A DNA stretch of 44,342 bases from the NCBI RefSeq assembly GCF_000250735.1, contig NZ_AHZV01000041.1, positions 1 through 44,342 of the forward strand, in the 5' to 3' direction. Under the pieces are notes generated by a model. The model made no database searches, was not told the origin of the DNA, and was given only the letters and a program-made list of their open reading frames with translations. Made by a program: the position numbers and the translations under genes. Shown one piece after another: positions 25,600-37,257 of the stretch. Origin of the DNA: Anaerophaga thermohalophila str. Valhall (GTDB lineage Bacteria; Bacteroidota; Bacteroidia; Bacteroidales; Marinilabiliaceae). The number at the start of each line of letters is the position of its first letter. Positions within the stretch are counted from its first letter, which is position 1.

Positions 25600-27379
25600 A
25601 ACAACCGGAACGGTATCAGGGATCATTGCCAACCTTGTGGTGGTAGATATTTATGGTCCGGTGGGACAGAATGAGATTTGCTACATCGCCCACAACGAAG
25701 AGCGATTAATGGCAGAGGTCATAAAAGTGACAGGAAAACAGGCCTATGTACAGGTATTTGAGAGCACACGCGGGTTGAGACCCGGAAGCAAAGTTGAATT
25801 CGAAGGTCACATGCTTGAGGTGACGCTTGGCCCGGGCATGCTTTCCCGAAATTACGACGGACTGCAAAACGACCTCGACAAAATGGATGGTGTTTTCCTG
25901 AAACGTGGAGAATACACCGATCCCCTGGACAGAAAAAAGAAGTGGAACTTCAAACCCATAGCCTCAAAGGGTGACGAAGTAGTCGCCGGCGATTGGCTCG
26001 GTGAGGTAGAAGAAAACGGAATGCCCCACCGTATTATGGTGCCATTTAAACTTGAAGGTACCTACAAAATTAAATCAATAGCAAAAGAAGGTGAATACAC
26101 CGTTGATGACGAAATTGCCGTCATTGAAGACAACAACGGAGATACCATTTCTGTTAACATGGTGCAGAAATGGCCGGTAAAAGTACCCATCAAAACTTAC
26201 AAAGAAAAACCGCGTCCGTTCAAGCTTCTGGAAACCGGTGTTCGCTGTATCGATACATTGAACCCAATTACCGAAGGCGGAACCGGTTTTATCCCCGGCC
26301 CCTTTGGAACAGGAAAAACAGTGCTACAGCATGCCATTTCCAAACAGGCCGAAGCCGACATCGTAATCATGGCTGCCTGTGGTGAACGGGCAAATGAGGT
26401 GGTGGAAATTTTTAAGGAATTCCCCGAACTTGATGATCCCAGAACAGGTAAAAAGCTGATTGAAAGAACAACCATTATCGCCAACACTTCAAATATGCCC
26501 GTAGCGGCTCGTGAAGCTTCGGTTTACACAGCTATGACGCTTGCAGAGTATTACCGTTCTATGGGACTGAAAGTTCTTCTGATGGCCGACTCCACTTCGC
26601 GATGGGCGCAGGCATTACGTGAAATGTCGAACCGTCTTGAGGAACTTCCGGGGCCGGATGCCTTCCCAATGGACTTATCGGCCATTATTTCAAACTTTTA
26701 TTCACGTGCAGGTTTCGTATACCTCAACAATGGAAAAACCGGTTCCATCACTTTTATAGGTACCGTATCACCGGCCGGGGGTAACCTGAAAGAACCCGTT
26801 ACCGAAAACACCCGTAAAGCAGCCCGTTGCTTCTATGGTCTTTCGCAGGATCGTGCCGACAGCAAACGTTATCCCGCCATCGACCCCATCGATAGTTATT
26901 CAAAATATCTCGAGTATCCCGAGCTTCAGAAAACCCTCGGGGAAAGTCTCGATGAACACTGGCTTGATAATGTACTGAAAAGCAAAGACGTTCTGCTCAG
27001 GGGAAAAGAAGCCAACGAACAAATCAACATTCTTGGGGACGATGGTGTTCCCATTGACTTCCACGAACGCTTCTGGAAAGCCGAGCTTATCGACTTTGTA
27101 ATTCTTCAGCAGGATGCTTTTGATAAAGTTGATGCATCTACCCCACTTAAGCGGCAGAAATATATGCTCGAGAAGGTGCTCGGTATTGTGGATACCGATT
27201 TCGAGTTCAGGCACTTTGAAGAAGTTGGCGACTTTTTCAAACGAATCATCAATCAATTCAAACAGATGAACTACTCGGAATTCGAATCGGATAAATTCAA
27301 AGGTTTTGAAAAAGAGCTTGATGAAATGTTGAAAGAGCATGCGGTAGAAGAAAAAAAGAAGGAAGAAGAAGCTGTATAG
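25583..27379 (+). CDS. ntpA: V-type ATP synthase catalytic subunit A
   Basis: This is the catalytic ATP-binding subunit of the V1 head. The 598-residue protein contains the beta-barrel N-domain, the bulge domain that distinguishes A subunits from F-type beta subunits (about 110-200), and Walker A G-P-F-G-T-G-K-T at 239-246. A-A-C-G-E-R-A-N-E-V follows, then the Walker B region L-L-M-A-D-S-T-S-R-W-A. The length is as expected. It overlaps the preceding gene by 17 bases but is separated from subunit B by an unusual 299-base gap. The last residues are Glu/Lys-rich. Confidence 0.96.
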   Translation: MEKNDKTTGTVSGIIANLVVVDIYGPVGQNEICYIAHNEERLMAEVIKVTGKQAYVQVFESTRGLRPGSKVEFEGHMLEVTLGPGMLSRNYDGLQNDLDKMDGVFLKRGEYTDPLDRKKKWNFKPIASKGDEVVAGDWLGEVEENGMPHRIMVPFKLEGTYKIKSIAKEGEYTVDDEIAVIEDNNGDTISVNMVQKWPVKVPIKTYKEKPRPFKLLETGVRCIDTLNPITEGGTGFIPGPFGTGKTVLQHAISKQAEADIVIMAACGERANEVVEIFKEFPELDDPRTGKKLIERTTIIANTSNMPVAAREASVYTAMTLAEYYRSMGLKVLLMADSTSRWAQALREMSNRLEELPGPDAFPMDLSAIISNFYSRAGFVYLNNGKTGSITFIGTVSPAGGNLKEPVTENTRKAARCFYGLSQDRADSKRYPAIDPIDSYSKYLEYPELQKTLGESLDEHWLDNVLKSKDVLLRGKEANEQINILGDDGVPIDFHERFWKAELIDFVILQQDAFDKVDASTPLKRQKYMLEKVLGIVDTDFEFRHFEEVGDFFKRIINQFKQMNYSEFESDKFKGFEKELDEMLKEHAVEEKKKEEEAV

Positions 27380-27678
27380 TTTAGTCATCAGGGGTCAGCT
27401 TTGAATGGATCTCAGCTCTTACCCCCCCAAATATCCCATGCGTTGGGTTGATATAGACAAACAACTTACGAAACAGGTATCGCAAAAATTGCCATAATAG
27501 ATTTTTAGATTTAAGATGAAACGAGCTTGTTGACAAAGATTGTCACAAAAGAATATGTATAAAATCAATCATGCGAGTTCCATCATGCCAATAACTTAGA
27601 CTAATTTTTTACTGATGAAACGAGTCCTGATTGCTCGGGACAAGTTCCATTAGACCTTAATAAAAAAATTTTATACGA
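27380..27678 (+). other. Non-coding insert between V-ATPase subunit A and B genes
   Basis: A gap of 299 bases in an operon otherwise spaced by overlaps or short gaps. No open frame is present. It has two copies of GATGAAACGAG (27515-27525 and 27614-27624), a TGACAA-AGA-TTGTCA hairpin (about 27530-27545), and a CGAG-CTCG / GTCC-GGAC hairpin around 27621-27643. It may be an intra-operon regulatory or processing site, or the remains of an insertion. Confidence 0.5.
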
Positions 27679-28998
27679 ATGAAAAGTCAGGCATTTCAAA
27701 AGGTATATACCAAACTAAACAACATCACTAAAGCCACTGTATCGCTTACCGCCAAGAATGTAGGATACGATGAGATGGCTGTGGTCAACGGGCGGATGGC
27801 CCAGGTTGTGAAAATTGTTGGCGACCAGGTCGTTCTTCAGGTTTTTTCAGGTACGGAAGGAATTCCTACCGATGCTGAAATAACATTTCTGGGGAATCCG
27901 CCACAGATAAAAGTAAGCGACGAGCTTTCGGGCAGATTTTTCAATGCTTATGGTGACCCCATCGACGGAGGCCCCGATATTGAAGGTGAAATACGCGAAA
28001 TCGGAGGTCCGTCGGTGAATCCTGTTCGGCGCGAACAGCCCTCACAACTTATTGCCACCGGTATCGCAGGAATTGACCTGAACAACAGCCTTGTTTCGGG
28101 GCAAAAAATCCCTTTCTTCGCTGACAGCGATCAGCCCTACAACCAGGTAATGGCCAATGTGGCTTTGAGAGCTAAAGCCGACAAGATCATTCTGGGAGGT
28201 ATGGGGCTTTCAAACGACGATTATCTCTATTTTAAGCAGGTATTTGACAACGCCGGAGCACTCGACCGTATTATAAGCTTTGTAAACACGACAGAAGACC
28301 CGCCGGTTGAGCGATTGCTGGTTCCGGATATGGCTCTGACGGCTGCCGAATACTTCGCTGTTGACAAAAACGAAAGTGTGTTGGTTCTTCTGACCGACAT
28401 GACACTCTTTGCCGATGCACTCAGTATTGTATCGAACAGGATGGACCAGATTCCGTCGAAGGACAGCATGCCGGGTTCGCTTTATTCCGATCTGGCCAAA
28501 ATTTATGAAAAGGCCGTACAGTTCCCGACGGGAGGCTCTATTACCATTGTGGCGGTAACCACACTTTCGGGGGGAGATATTACCCACGCCATACCCGATA
28601 ACACAGGTTACATAACCGAAGGACAGCTTTTCCTGAGAAGGGATACTGATATCGGAAAAGTCATTGTTGACCCGTTCCGTTCATTGTCACGACTGAAACA
28701 GCTGGTTATTGGAAAACAAACGCGCGAAGACCATCCACAGGTTATGAATGCGGCCGTTCGTCTTTATGCCGACGCTGCCAGCGCCCGTACCAAACTGGAG
28801 AATGGGTTTGACCTCACCGATTACGACGAGCGAACACTGGATTTCGCCAAAGACTATTCGGAAAAACTGCTGGCAATTGATGTCAATGTTGACACGGATA
28901 CCATGCTTGACATCGCCTGGAAGCTCTTTTCCACCTATTTTTCTAAAGCAGAGGTGGGAATCAAAAAAGAACTGGTGGATAAGTACTGGAAAAAGTAA
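27679..28998 (+). CDS. ntpB: V-type ATP synthase subunit B (regulatory)
   Basis: This is the non-catalytic nucleotide-site subunit that alternates with A in the V1 hexamer. The 439-residue protein lacks a Walker A loop, as expected. Instead it shows the B-family segments G-I-A-G-I-D-L-N-N-S-L-V-S-G-Q-K-I-P-F-F, L-L-T-D-M-T-L-F-A-D-A-L near 235, and P-S-K-D-S-M-P-G-S-L-Y-S-D-L-A near 255-270. Length and order in the operon are normal, except for the long non-coding gap before it. A 90-base gap precedes subunit D. Confidence 0.96.
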   Translation: MKSQAFQKVYTKLNNITKATVSLTAKNVGYDEMAVVNGRMAQVVKIVGDQVVLQVFSGTEGIPTDAEITFLGNPPQIKVSDELSGRFFNAYGDPIDGGPDIEGEIREIGGPSVNPVRREQPSQLIATGIAGIDLNNSLVSGQKIPFFADSDQPYNQVMANVALRAKADKIILGGMGLSNDDYLYFKQVFDNAGALDRIISFVNTTEDPPVERLLVPDMALTAAEYFAVDKNESVLVLLTDMTLFADALSIVSNRMDQIPSKDSMPGSLYSDLAKIYEKAVQFPTGGSITIVAVTTLSGGDITHAIPDNTGYITEGQLFLRRDTDIGKVIVDPFRSLSRLKQLVIGKQTREDHPQVMNAAVRLYADAASARTKLENGFDLTDYDERTLDFAKDYSEKLLAIDVNVDTDTMLDIAWKLFSTYFSKAEVGIKKELVDKYWKK

Positions 28999-29088
28999 AT
29001 GAACCGTAGCATAAAGAAAGTAAGCCATCGATACTCTATTATGTTAATCATTAAATAAGAGGTAATAGTAACGAAAGAAGGAGAAAAC

Positions 29089-29687
29089 GTGGCCATAAAA
29101 TTTCAATATAATAAGACATCGCAACAGGCTCTTGCCAAACAGCTGCAAATAAGAGAACGCGCTTTGCCGACCCTGAAGAACAAAGAATCGGCATTAAGAG
29201 TGGAAGTGAAAAATGCTAAAGATAAAGCCGTCGAACTGGAAGAACAGCTTAAAAAAGAAATGGGCCTGTATGATGATATGATCCGCCTTTGGAGTGAATT
29301 TGACCCTTCTTTGGTAAAAATTGAAGACGTGGAACTTTCCACTAAGAAAATTGCAGGGGTGCAGACACCTGTGCTTGAGAAAATTCACTTCGGAATACGC
29401 GATTATAACATGTTCGAAAAACCCGCCTGGTTTCCGGATGGCGTTGCCATTCTTGAAAAACTGGTTAAACTTGCCATTGAGAAGGAGGTATTTGAACGAA
29501 AAATGGAATTACTTGACTTTGCTCGTAAAAAAACAACTCAAAAAGTTAATCTATACGAAAAAGTTCAAATTCCGGGATTTCAGGATGCAATCCGTAAGAT
29601 TAAACGTTTCCTTGAAGATGAAGAGAATCTGTCAAAAGCTTCCCAGAAAATCGTTAAAAACAGGCAACAAAACATGGAGGTGGAGTC

Positions 29688-29691
<4 letters not shown>
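29089..29691 (+). CDS. ntpD: V-type ATP synthase subunit D
   Basis: This is the central rotor-shaft subunit. The 200-residue protein is a long helical hairpin: N-terminal helix with K-Q-L-Q-I-R-E-R-A-L-P-T-L-K-N-K-E, a middle section, and a C-terminal helix with Q-D-A-I-R-K-I-K-R-F-L-E-D-E. The start codon is GTG (29089), preceded at seven to ten bases by the clear ribosome-binding site GAAGGAG; no ATG fits. Its stop overlaps the subunit I start by four bases. No subunit F gene, the usual partner of D, is found next to it. Confidence 0.92.
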
Positions 29692-32001
<2,310 letters not shown>

Positions 32002-32020
32002 TGAGAAATAACAATTTTCG

Positions 32021-32057
32021 AAAAAACCTGCTTCTTCTATTCGAGGCAGGTTTTTTT
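32021..32057 (+). terminator. Intrinsic terminator of the V-type ATPase operon
   Basis: AAAAAACCTGC (32021-32031) pairs with GCAGGTTTTTT (from 32046), with a short extension into the loop and a run of seven Ts. It begins 20 bases after the subunit K stop. Confidence 0.87.
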
Positions 32058-32181
32058 GTGAATAAACATTTTTTTTCAAGCAACTGTTACTATTTATTAC
32101 TAACTTCGGCAGTAACAGACAGTTATAGATACTATTGTAAGATGTATGATCAATTAATATTTGTCCTTAAAGCAAATCATT

Positions 32182-34167
32182 ATGTCAGAATACCGGCCTT
32201 TAACCGCCCATGAAATTGAAACACTCGAAAAGCAGGGATGTTTTAATGATGAGTGGAACAACATAGAAGTAAAAGACGGGTTCGACCCTTCATTCGTCAG
32301 GCAAACTTCTTTCTCTGGAAAAATAAGGCTTGGCCGCTTCCGGCGCAGTTTTCAATTTGCAGGAGGTGTTACCAAACACTCGGGCATTTCGAATGCTACC
32401 ATTCACAACTCAACCATTGATGACGATGTTTACATCAGCCAGGTAAGGAATCAAATAGCCAACTATCACATAGAAAGCAATGTCATCATAGAAAATGTGG
32501 ACTCCCTCACTACCGAAGGAAAATCCTGCTTTGGTAACGGAGAAAAGGTTGCTGTTTTAAATGAAGCCGGCGGAAGAGAAGTCCCCATTTTTAATGAATT
32601 ATCCGCCCATACTGCTTACCTTCTTGCTTTTTATCGTCATCGACCCGGACTTATCGAGATGTTGAACAGCATGGTAGACACTTATTGTCAAAATATGTGT
32701 GCCGAAAAAGGGATCGTAAAAAGCGAGGCACGGTTACTCAACTCAAGGACCATCCTGAATGTAAATATAGGGACCCAGGCAACTGTTGAAGGCATTTACC
32801 GGCTGGTTAACGGCACCATCAACAGCTCACGTGAGCATCCATCCTATTTTGGACCGGGCGTGATTGCTGAAGATTTTATTGCAGCAAGCGGCGCAACAGT
32901 GACCGACGCCACCCTGATATCCAAATGTTTTATCGGACAGGGCTGCACGCTGGGAAAACACTACTCGGCAGAAAACTCGGTCTTTTTTGCCAACTGCCAG
33001 GGATTCCATGGCGAAGCCTGCTCAATATTTGCCGGTCCATATACCGTTTCGCATCATAAATCTACCCTTCTGATCGCCGGATATTACTCATTTCTTAATG
33101 CAGGAAGCGGCTCCAACCAAAGCAACCACATGTACAAGCTGGGGCCGGTACACCAGGGAGTAGTAGAACGCGGCAGCAAAACAACCAGCGACTCATACCT
33201 CCTGTGGCCGGCTAAAATTGGGGTTTTCTCCCTGGTTATGGGGCGTCATTACCGCAATCCCGACACATCTAATTTCCCTTTTTCGTACCTCATCGAAAAC
33301 AAAGATGAAAGTTACCTGGCACCAGGTGTCAATCTGCGGAGTGTAGGAACCATGCGCGATGCCCGCAAATGGCCAAATCGTGACAAGAGAAAAGACCCCA
33401 GAAAACTCGATTACATCACATTTAACCTGTTAAGTCCCTACTCCGTAGAAAAGATGATCAAGGGAAAAGAGACACTCATCAAACTTAAAGAGACATCCGG
33501 CGCCACTTCGGATTATTTCATGTATAATAGTGTGAAAATCGAGGCCAAAGCTCTTGAACGCGGCATCTTTTTATACGATATTGGCATCAAAAAATTTCTG
33601 GGAAATGGTCTGATGAAAAAACTTGAATCAGAAGAGTATTCATCCATTGAGGAACTACATGAAGTTTTAAAACCTGCATCTGCCGAAGGTACCGGAGAAT
33701 GGGTTGATATGGCCGGACTTATTGTCCCAAAAGAAAAAGTTCTCGAATTGGCCGAAAAGATTGAGAAAGGAAAAGTGAATACCTTCACTGAAATGAACGC
33801 AATATTCGGGGAGTGGCACCGCAACTATTACCCATGGGCGTGGAACCGGAGCTATGCCATGTTCCAGTCGGCCCTGAATATTAATTTAGCCACTATATCG
33901 AAGCAGCAATTGCTCGACTTTATTGAAGACTGGAAAAACGCGGTTGTCAGCCTGGACAAGATGATGTTTGAGGACGCGCGCAAGGAATTCACGCTAAAAG
34001 CGCAGACAGGCTTTGGGATGGACGGAGAAGATGAAATAAGAAACGTTGATTTTGAACAGGTTCGTGGCGCCTTTGAAAAACACCCGGCCGTGTGTGATAT
34101 TCTTGAACACATTGAAAGAAAAAAGAAGCTGGCATCAAAAATATCAGAAAAAATAAACTCTTTGTAG
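32182..34167 (+). CDS. DUF4954 family protein with left-handed beta-helix repeats
   Basis: This 661-residue protein starts at the ATG at 32182 (M-S-E-Y-R-P-L-T-A-H-E-I); a TTG seven codons earlier is less likely. The sequence matches my recollection of DUF4954. Hexapeptide-like repeats typical of the left-handed beta-helix of acyl- and nucleotidyltransferases occur at about 70-120 (S-N-A-T-I-H-N-S-T-I-D-D-D-V-Y-I) and again at about 225-330 (V-T-D-A-T-L-I-S-K-C-F-I-G-Q-G-C). A UDP-sugar- or acyl-transferase-related activity is plausible but unproven. The neighbour glmS, 26 bases downstream, makes glucosamine-6-phosphate, which fits an amino-sugar link. The C-terminal third is helical and unassigned. 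Confidence 0.8.
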   Translation: MSEYRPLTAHEIETLEKQGCFNDEWNNIEVKDGFDPSFVRQTSFSGKIRLGRFRRSFQFAGGVTKHSGISNATIHNSTIDDDVYISQVRNQIANYHIESNVIIENVDSLTTEGKSCFGNGEKVAVLNEAGGREVPIFNELSAHTAYLLAFYRHRPGLIEMLNSMVDTYCQNMCAEKGIVKSEARLLNSRTILNVNIGTQATVEGIYRLVNGTINSSREHPSYFGPGVIAEDFIAASGATVTDATLISKCFIGQGCTLGKHYSAENSVFFANCQGFHGEACSIFAGPYTVSHHKSTLLIAGYYSFLNAGSGSNQSNHMYKLGPVHQGVVERGSKTTSDSYLLWPAKIGVFSLVMGRHYRNPDTSNFPFSYLIENKDESYLAPGVNLRSVGTMRDARKWPNRDKRKDPRKLDYITFNLLSPYSVEKMIKGKETLIKLKETSGATSDYFMYNSVKIEAKALERGIFLYDIGIKKFLGNGLMKKLESEEYSSIEELHEVLKPASAEGTGEWVDMAGLIVPKEKVLELAEKIEKGKVNTFTEMNAIFGEWHRNYYPWAWNRSYAMFQSALNINLATISKQQLLDFIEDWKNAVVSLDKMMFEDARKEFTLKAQTGFGMDGEDEIRNVDFEQVRGAFEKHPAVCDILEHIERKKKLASKISEKINSL

Positions 34168-34193
34168 AATAGTAAAACAAATCGACGAAATTT

Positions 34194-36032
34194 ATGTGTG
34201 GCATTGTAGCTTATGTAGGAGAAAGAACCGCTTACCCTATACTGATTAAGGGCCTGAAACGGCTGGAATATCGAGGATACGACTCCGCCGGAATAGCCCT
34301 GATGAATAACGAGACGCATCTGTATAAATGCAAAGGAAAAGTAAAAGACCTTGAAAACATTATTAAAGGCCAGGAAATTTCAGGTTCCATCGGGATGGGG
34401 CACACCCGTTGGGCTACTCACGGGGAACCTAACGATATTAATGCTCACCCGCACAAGTCGGAAAAGGGTAAATTTATTGTTGTCCACAACGGCATCATCG
34501 AAAACTACGGTCACCTGAAAAAAGAGCTGACCAATCGTGGTGTTTCTTTCAGTACTGAAACCGATACAGAAGTTTTAGCCAATCTCATCGAAAACATTTA
34601 TATAGAGAAAAAAGTCCCTGCCGAACTGGCTGTCCGGTTAGCCCTGACCAAAGTTGTGGGAGCTTACGGACTGGTGATTTATTGTACCGATGAACCCGGC
34701 AGGTTAATCGCCGCCCGAAAAGGAAGTCCGCTGGTAATCGGGATCGGTGAAAATGAGTATTTTATGGCTTCAGATGCCACTCCCATCATTGAATATACCG
34801 ACAAGGTGGTTTTCCTGAATGATGAAGAAGTAGCGGTTATCGATCACGACAAGTTCGACCTTAAAAATCTGCACAATGACATCAAAACACCTCAGGTGCA
34901 AAAAATTGAGCTGAGCATTGACGAAATAGATAAAGGAGATTACGAACATTATATGCTCAAGGAGATACACGATCAGCCTTCTTCCATTGAAGATACTTTT
35001 CGCGGACGGATTTCGATGGACCACAGTAAGATTTTCCTGGGAGGAATACTGGATGTGCTTCCCAAGCTGATCGATGCCCGGCGGATAATCATTATAGCCT
35101 GTGGAACTTCGTGGCATGCCGGCCTGGTGAGTGAATATCTTTTTGAGGAATATGCAAGAATCCCTGTTGAAGTGGAATATGCTTCCGAATTCCGCTACCG
35201 CAAACCCATAATATACCCCGATGATGTGGTTATTGCCGTTTCGCAAAGCGGAGAAACTGCCGATACACTTGCTGCCATAAGAATGGTCAGGGAACAATCG
35301 GATGCTACCATACTTGGTATCTGTAACGTTGCCGGTTCATCCATTGCCAGGGAAACAGACGCTGGTGTTTATACCCATGCAGGCATCGAAATCGGAGTGG
35401 CTTCGACCAAAGCCTTTACGGCACAAATTACCGTGCTTACCATGATGGCATTCCTGATAGGACACAGAAAAAAGCTGATCCCCGAATCGGATTATGTAGC
35501 TCTGGTACATGCCCTGACGGAAATACCCGGCAAAATGAAAGAAATACTGGAACATGAAGGCTTCATAAAAGATGTGGCCAACCAGTATATTAATGTCTCC
35601 AACGCATTGTACATGGGCCGGGGAGTATTGTATCCTGTAGCACTTGAGGGCGCCCTCAAGCTGAAAGAAATATCTTACATCCATGCCGAAGGTTATCCTG
35701 CTGCCGAGATGAAACACGGCCCTATTGCACTGATCGACGAAAACATGCCGGTTTTTGTTCTGGCTGTTAAAGACGGCTCATACGAAAAGATTGTCAGCAA
35801 TATCCAGGAGGTAAAAGCACGAAACGGGAAAGTTGTTGCCATTGTAACCGAGGGAGAGAAAACCATCAAAAAGCTGGCCAATCATGTCATAGAAATTCCG
35901 GCATGTCATCCGTCTCTGTCACCGCTTCTGGCAGTAGTCCCCCTGCAAATCATCTCTTACCAGATTGCTGTAATGCGAGGATGTAACGTTGATCAGCCAA
36001 GAAATCTGGCCAAATCGGTTACAGTGGAATAA
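34194..36032 (+). CDS. glmS: Glutamine--fructose-6-phosphate aminotransferase (isomerizing)
   Basis: The enzyme makes glucosamine-6-phosphate, the entry step to UDP-GlcNAc for peptidoglycan and LPS. The 612-residue protein begins M-C-G-I-V-A-Y-V-G, so Cys2 becomes the N-terminal nucleophile of the glutaminase domain (about 2-230), which also shows G-H-T-R-W-A-T-H-G. Two SIS isomerase domains follow, with C-G-T-S-W-H-A-G near 300 and S-Q-S-G-E-T-A-D-T near 350. The C-terminus D-Q-P-R-N-L-A-K-S-V-T-V-E is the conserved end. It probably shares a transcript with the DUF4954 gene. Its stop codon overlaps the left edge of palindromic repeat copy 4, which separates it from convergent rfbB. No glmS riboswitch is visible in the 26-base leader. 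Confidence 0.97.
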   Translation: MCGIVAYVGERTAYPILIKGLKRLEYRGYDSAGIALMNNETHLYKCKGKVKDLENIIKGQEISGSIGMGHTRWATHGEPNDINAHPHKSEKGKFIVVHNGIIENYGHLKKELTNRGVSFSTETDTEVLANLIENIYIEKKVPAELAVRLALTKVVGAYGLVIYCTDEPGRLIAARKGSPLVIGIGENEYFMASDATPIIEYTDKVVFLNDEEVAVIDHDKFDLKNLHNDIKTPQVQKIELSIDEIDKGDYEHYMLKEIHDQPSSIEDTFRGRISMDHSKIFLGGILDVLPKLIDARRIIIIACGTSWHAGLVSEYLFEEYARIPVEVEYASEFRYRKPIIYPDDVVIAVSQSGETADTLAAIRMVREQSDATILGICNVAGSSIARETDAGVYTHAGIEIGVASTKAFTAQITVLTMMAFLIGHRKKLIPESDYVALVHALTEIPGKMKEILEHEGFIKDVANQYINVSNALYMGRGVLYPVALEGALKLKEISYIHAEGYPAAEMKHGPIALIDENMPVFVLAVKDGSYEKIVSNIQEVKARNGKVVAIVTEGEKTIKKLANHVIEIPACHPSLSPLLAVVPLQIISYQIAVMRGCNVDQPRNLAKSVTVE

Positions 36033-36202
36033 TTAGTATCTGTCCATAAAGTGTCATTTACTGTGTTACGCTCGTTCGAAAATTACTCATTTACGATGAG
36101 TAAACTCCGTATTTTCGGACTTCGCAGGCCTAGTAAATGACACTTTCTGAACAGACACACATATTGTGAAAATTTTTGTGAGTTCATGGACAAGCACTAA
36201 TT
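36031..36202. repeat. Palindromic MITE-like repeat, copy 4 (longest)
   Basis: The element runs from AATTAGTATCTGTCCAT to ATGGACAAGCACTAATT, near-perfect terminal inverted repeats. Between them are the family's inner repeats (AAAGTGTCATTTAC and GTAAATGACACTTTCTG) and central hairpins. The right side keeps about 45 extra bases (CACATATTGTGAAAATTTTT) also found, inverted, just before copy 1. It fills the whole gap between the convergent glmS and rfbB genes and overlaps both stop codons by one or two bases. It therefore probably serves as their terminator. Confidence 0.8.
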
Positions 36203-37256
36203 ACCGGTTGTCGTACTGCTGAGAATAATACTTTGCATAATCGCCGGAGATAACGTTATTCATCCACTCTTCATTGTCGAGATACCACTTCACGGTTTTT
36301 TCGATCCCTTCTTCAAACTGTAAAGAAGGTTTCCATCCCAGCCCGGTCATCAGTTTTGATGAGTCTATGGCATAACGTTTGTCGTGTCCGGCACGGTCTT
36401 TTACAAAGGTGATCAGCTTTTCCGAATCGCCCGGTTCCCTGTTCAGTGCTTTGTCCATTACCTGGCAAAGCTTTCGAATCAAATCGATATTGGTCCACTC
36501 GTTGTTGCCGCCTATGTTATAGGTTTCCCCGTTTTTCCCGTGGTGAAAAATAAGGTCAATGGCCGCGGCATGGTCTTCCACATAAAGCCAGTCCCGGACA
36601 TTTTCCCCTTTTCCGTATATGGGAATGCTCTTTTTGTGTTTGATATTATTGATAGCCAAAGGAATCAGTTTTTCAGGAAACTGATTTGGCCCGTAATTGT
36701 TTGAACAATTCGAAATCACGACCGGCAGGTTGTAGGTATGATGCCAGGCCCGTACCATGTGATCGCTGCTCGCTTTTGAAGCAGAATACGGACTACGCGG
36801 ATCATAGGCAGTCTCTTCGGTAAAATATCCGGTATTTCCTAAAGACCCGTACACTTCATCGGTCGAAATATGGTAAAACCGCTTGTCGTCAGGTTTTTCA
36901 CCCCACACATCGCGTGCTGCATTAAGCAGGTTAACGGTGCCGGTTACATTGGTACGGATGAAAGCCAGGGGATCGCTAATAGACCGGTCAACATGCGACT
37001 CGGCAGCCAGATGAATAACGCCATCAGGCCGGTATTCACGAAATATCCGGTTAATTGCGTCCATATCGGTAATATCGGCCCTTATAAATTCATAATTGGA
37101 GCGGCTTTCAATATCCTTCAGGTTTTCCAGATTCCCGGCATAAGTAAGCGCGTCAAGATTCAGTATTTTATAGTCGGGATATTTATTTACCAAAAGGCGC
37201 ACTACGTGTGACCCTATAAAACCCGCACCACCTGTTATTAATATTGTTTTGCCCAT
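36201..37256 (-). CDS. rfbB: dTDP-glucose 4,6-dehydratase
   Basis: The enzyme makes dTDP-4-keto-6-deoxyglucose, the precursor of rhamnose and other deoxysugars of surface polysaccharide. The 351-residue protein is an extended short-chain dehydrogenase with N-terminal NAD site T-G-G-A-G-F-I-G (8-15), the dehydratase motif T-D-E-V-Y-G (132-137) and catalytic Tyr157-x3-Lys161. The closely related UDP-glucuronate and UDP-GlcNAc dehydratases are less likely given T-D-E-V-Y-G and N-N-Y-G-P-N-Q-F-P-E-K-L. No rfbA, rfbC or rfbD is nearby. It begins one base after the repaired end of galE, so the two form an operon. Confidence 0.93.
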   Translation of the reverse strand: MGKTILITGGAGFIGSHVVRLLVNKYPDYKILNLDALTYAGNLENLKDIESRSNYEFIRADITDMDAINRIFREYRPDGVIHLAAESHVDRSISDPLAFIRTNVTGTVNLLNAARDVWGEKPDDKRFYHISTDEVYGSLGNTGYFTEETAYDPRSPYSASKASSDHMVRAWHHTYNLPVVISNCSNNYGPNQFPEKLIPLAINNIKHKKSIPIYGKGENVRDWLYVEDHAAAIDLIFHHGKNGETYNIGGNNEWTNIDLIRKLCQVMDKALNREPGDSEKLITFVKDRAGHDKRYAIDSSKLMTGLGWKPSLQFEEGIEKTVKWYLDNEEWMNNVISGDYAKYYSQQYDNR

Positions 37257-37257
37257 A

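Noticed and set aside
27610-27645. CTGATGA...GAAAC-like string suggesting a hammerhead ribozyme
   Set aside because: CTGATGA runs straight into AACGAG without the stem II that should separate it from GAAA, and no matching stem I or III was found.
34168-34193. glmS riboswitch/ribozyme upstream of glmS
   Set aside because: The leader is only 26 bases after the DUF4954 stop, far too short, and no ribozyme core is visible.
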